34,141 nt of DNA, taken from NCBI GenBank assembly GCA_031296215.1, contig JARLGE010000219.1, positions 1 through 34,141 on the forward strand, written 5' to 3'. The stretch is from Occallatibacter sp. (lineage in GTDB: Bacteria > Acidobacteriota > Terriglobia > Terriglobales > Acidobacteriaceae). The notes beneath the pieces are model-generated. The model was not told where the DNA came from and searched no databases. It worked only from the letters and a program-made list of their open reading frames with translations. Positions 31,714 to 34,141 of the stretch are shown piece by piece. Made by a program: the position numbers and the translations under genes. Positions within the stretch are counted from its first letter, which is position 1, and each line of letters begins with the position of its first letter.

Positions 31714-34141
31714 GCGCGCACCACGATGCGGATCTCGCCGTTCGCCGCCATGGCGAGTGTCTGCGTCAGGGTCACGACCATCCGCTCCGCGCGCCGCTCC
31801 ACATGGTTCTCCACCGGCTTGCCCAGGCTTTCGACCGAAGCCTGCGTGCCGGGCGCCGCAATCTCGCACGAGCGAAGGCCAAGTTTTCCGCTGAGCACTT
31901 TGAGCACAAACTCCGTGCGCCCAGCCTGCGCGCGCTGCGAGAACGTGCCCCATCCGGTGCCCGTCGACCAGAAGCACTCGAATTCTTCCTGCGGAATTCT
32001 CGGCACGGCCGTCGCGGCCCCGGCCACGCCATCGTAAAGAAACCCGCTCAGTGCAAGAACGGTCGACCACGACGACAGGGCGCGCGCGTAGTGGTGGCCG
32101 CACTCCGGCTCGTCCCATGGGTTGCGCTTCTCGCCGTCGTAGCGCGCGCGAATATTCTCCACGCACTCCACGCCCTCCTTCACCATGCCCCAGTTCATCA
32201 GCAGCGCTGCAAACAGGTATTCCTGCCCGGTCCACGCCTCTGCATAATAAGGAAACGGAATGTGCGGCCGCTCGGCCTTGCCGTAGTCGCACACCACGAC
32301 CGCCGCCTCTTCATTCAGCGCATAGGTCCGCTCTACGTTATCGTGATCCGCAAGCGTCGGCTTGTAGTTGTACTTGTAGATCGACCGCAGCGTTTTGCGA
32401 ATGTTTTCCGGCGCAACCAGCGGACCCATCCCTCCAACCTCCGCCAGATACTGGCCGATGAGCTGATCGGCCAGGCAGCCGCCGCCCATCTGGTATTCCG
32501 GCGTCTCGGTCGAGTCCGCGCCCATGCCCCCGCGCAGGTTCGGCGCAATCTCATCCTTGCGAAATCCCTTCACCTTCTGCACATAAAACTCGCCATTGAA
32601 CAGGTTCGCGTCGATCCATTGGCTTCCCTTCTCGAAGAGTTGCCTGTATGCATCCGCGGACGCCGCATCCCCCGCCGCACGCGCCATCTCCTCGCCCGCT
32701 CGCAGCGCGCCCAGGTAGTAAATCCCGCACAGCGGATTGGGACCGTAGAACTCAATGTCGTAGGTGTTGTGCTGCACGCCTTCCATCACGCCGTCGCGGT
32801 TCGCGTCCCATCCCCCCGGCGTCCACGCAAACTCGAGCGCCTTCTTGGCGCGCGGCCACGTCGTCTTCAGCAACGCTTCGTCGCCGGAGATCTTCCAGTC
32901 CAGCCACGCATGGATGATCTGCCCCATCTGGCCATCGGCCGCGGCGTACCCTGAGCGCCCCTTGCCCTCCGGCAGCAACTGGCGGAAGTGCATTGCGCCG
33001 GCGTCGTCCATCGAGTAGCCGAATGCACTGCGCCGCAGCGACCGCGCAAACGATGGAAAGAGGAACGCGGTCGCCGTCTCGTAATTCCACACATGGGTGC
33101 AGTTCCCGAAGCAGCAGCCGGCCGTGTCGTCGCTGCCCTCCCATGCGTGGAACTCGCCGTCCGCGGTGCGGAAGCAGGTGGTCGTGGCCAGCGTGGAAAG
33201 ATTCGCGCTCGCCGCCTCCTTCACCGCCGCGGGCAGCGTGCTCGCGCGCATCGCGTTGGTAAACGCCCGCGTCCGCGTCTCCAAGTCGGGCAAATGTTTC
33301 GCCGTGTAATCGACCGCGTCCCACGCGCTTTTGAAGCGCGCCGCATGGAAGTTGCCGATCACCGTCTTGCCCTCGCCCTGGGGCGCGTCCCATCCCATCC
33401 AGTCCGGCGTGCGGTTGGCGAACCGCCAGCCGAGAAAAAACTCGAAGCTCGCCGTCTCGCCCGCGGCGATCGTCCGCTTCAGGCTGAGCACGCCCACCAT
33501 GTTGTGCGGCTGCGGCTGCGCACCCAGCTCGCCGGTCTTCGCAAACTCGTCCCAGAAGTGCAGCGGCGCATTCCACCAGCGGCCCGCGGGCCATCCCTCC
33601 CAGTGCGAAACCGCCGCGCCCGCATCCACGCGCGCGGCCACCACCAGCTCGCCCATCATCGGATCGTCCGCGGCCAGCGCGGAGTTGCTCATCACCAAGC
33701 CGGCGATTCCATTTCCTTCGCGGAACTCGTTGCGCCGTCCTTCATCCGACTTCTGCCGCGCGTCGTCGTCCTTCTCTTCTTTCGTCGTCACCGGATTCTC
33801 AATCGAAAACGCAATGCCCACCGTGGCTGGCTCATGGCCGGGATTGGTCACCCGATAGCGCAGAATCGCCACCGGCAGTCCCGAGTCGTCCGGCTCATGC
33901 GGAATAAACGGCGAGAACGCATCCAGTTCCACCTTCACCGGCAGCGTGCGGTCTTCGAATTCGATGTGCGCCAGCGGATACTCGCCGGTAAACGTCGCCG
34001 ACTCCAGGCGGCTCAGCCCCGCAACGTTGCCCGAGCCCAGGCCGTCTTGTCCTTCGTAGGGAGGCAGAATGCGCGACTCCAGCACCCGCGCCACCGGCTT
34101 GCTGCCGCCCGCCTGCGCCCAGATGGCCGGGAACGCATACA
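31710..34141 (-). CDS. GH116-like glycosidase (glucosylceramidase/beta-glucosidase type), N-terminus cut by right window edge
   Basis: At least 809 residues are visible and the frame is open to the edge, so the true start lies outside. The N-terminal half is a beta-sandwich GH116N-like domain (PVARVLESRILPPYEG, IEFEDRTLPVKVELDAFSPFIPHEPDDSGLPVAILRY). The C-terminal half is an alpha/alpha barrel. The likely nucleophile is the Glu of FGNCTHVWNYE (codon near 33078-33080). The likely acid/base is the Asp of HNTYDIEFYGPNPL (codon 32757-32759). Family members cleave beta-glucosides or beta-xylosides, some on lipid substrates. No signal peptide can be judged. It ends with a 4-bp ATGA overlap onto the CobW GTPase gene. 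GH52 or another related clan is less likely. Confidence 0.75.
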   Translation of the reverse strand, partial: YAFPAIWAQAGGSKPVARVLESRILPPYEGQDGLGSGNVAGLSRLESATFTGEYPLAHIEFEDRTLPVKVELDAFSPFIPHEPDDSGLPVAILRYRVTNPGHEPATVGIAFSIENPVTTKEEKDDDARQKSDEGRRNEFREGNGIAGLVMSNSALAADDPMMGELVVAARVDAGAAVSHWEGWPAGRWWNAPLHFWDEFAKTGELGAQPQPHNMVGVLSLKRTIAAGETASFEFFLGWRFANRTPDWMGWDAPQGEGKTVIGNFHAARFKSAWDAVDYTAKHLPDLETRTRAFTNAMRASTLPAAVKEAASANLSTLATTTCFRTADGEFHAWEGSDDTAGCCFGNCTHVWNYETATAFLFPSFARSLRRSAFGYSMDDAGAMHFRQLLPEGKGRSGYAAADGQMGQIIHAWLDWKISGDEALLKTTWPRAKKALEFAWTPGGWDANRDGVMEGVQHNTYDIEFYGPNPLCGIYYLGALRAGEEMARAAGDAASADAYRQLFEKGSQWIDANLFNGEFYVQKVKGFRKDEIAPNLRGGMGADSTETPEYQMGGGCLADQLIGQYLAEVGGMGPLVAPENIRKTLRSIYKYNYKPTLADHDNVERTYALNEEAAVVVCDYGKAERPHIPFPYYAEAWTGQEYLFAALLMNWGMVKEGVECVENIRARYDGEKRNPWDEPECGHHYARALSSWSTVLALSGFLYDGVAGAATAVPRIPQEEFECFWSTGTGWGTFSQRAQAGRTEFVLKVLSGKLGLRSCEIAAPGTQASVESLGKPVENHVERRAERMVVTLTQTLAMAANGEIRIVVRA

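Noticed and set aside
31714-32292. N-terminal extension of the CobW GTPase frame
   Set aside because: It is antiframe reading of the GH116-like gene; the P-loop begins 16 residues after the ATG at 31713, the normal distance for the family.
31803-32954. Plus-strand ORF of 383 codons opposite the GH116-like gene
   Set aside because: Arg/His/Leu-rich shadow with no domain features, opposite a frame with clear catalytic motifs.

Overview
The window looks like a piece of an Acidobacteriota chromosome, probably class Terriglobia. The evidence is the high GC content, three secreted von Willebrand A proteins of the VWFA-related type that is expanded in this phylum, a large Oar-like TonB-dependent receptor with an N-terminal carboxypeptidase-regulatory-like domain, a tricorn-like secreted protease, a Tat-exported aldo/keto reductase, and dispersed palindromic intergenic repeats of a kind I associate with these genomes. 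The assignment is an inference from gene content; there is no rRNA or tRNA gene in the window.

Layout. Positions 1-1886 carry sulfur amino acid genes: the N-terminal part of a cystathionine gamma-synthase/lyase family enzyme and a cysteine synthase / cystathionine beta-synthase-like enzyme, both on the minus strand, with a small membrane/coiled-coil protein gene on the plus strand between them. Positions 2033-4208 hold a tandem overlapping pair of secreted VWA proteins. Positions 4439-6108 hold a DUF1015 protein and a DUF2442 protein. Positions 6295-10597 form an envelope cluster (N-acetylmuramoyl-L-alanine amidase, GerMN-domain lipoprotein-like protein, glutamate racemase, FabI). It is interrupted at 7848-8916 by a two-gene unit: a 66-aa protein and a TIR/deoxyribosyltransferase-like protein. 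Positions 10728-11948 are a low-GC islet with an orphan winged-helix plus PD-(D/E)XK nuclease candidate.

Positions 11949-16643 hold a tricorn-like protease and, divergently, a Tat-signal aldo/keto reductase. A chain of hairpins follows at 16681-16999. Positions 17052-23444 carry an XRE regulator with a palindromic putative operator, divergent from a 1170-aa TonB-dependent receptor, then a third VWA protein. Positions 23387-25731 hold a DUF5522 gene, kdsC, and the queuosine precursor genes queC and queE, separated by inverted heptamer arrays. Positions 25765-27495 encode a polytopic membrane protein. Positions 27861-34141 form a carbohydrate region: a GH127 beta-L-arabinofuranosidase family enzyme, a truncated GH31-like remnant, a CobW-type GTPase, and a GH116-like glycosidase that runs off the right edge and overlaps the GTPase gene by 4 bp.

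Most interesting points: (1) the TIR/NDT-like two-gene unit inside the murein cluster; (2) the orphan wHTH-nuclease in a low-GC islet; (3) the hairpin chain with complementary tetraloops and covarying stems; (4) an in-frame repeat element inside the GerMN protein linker; (5) translational coupling of a CobW metallochaperone-like GTPase to a glycosidase, near a glycosidase whose family needs a Glu-Cys3 zinc site. No CRISPR array, transposase, integrase or complete known defence system was seen.
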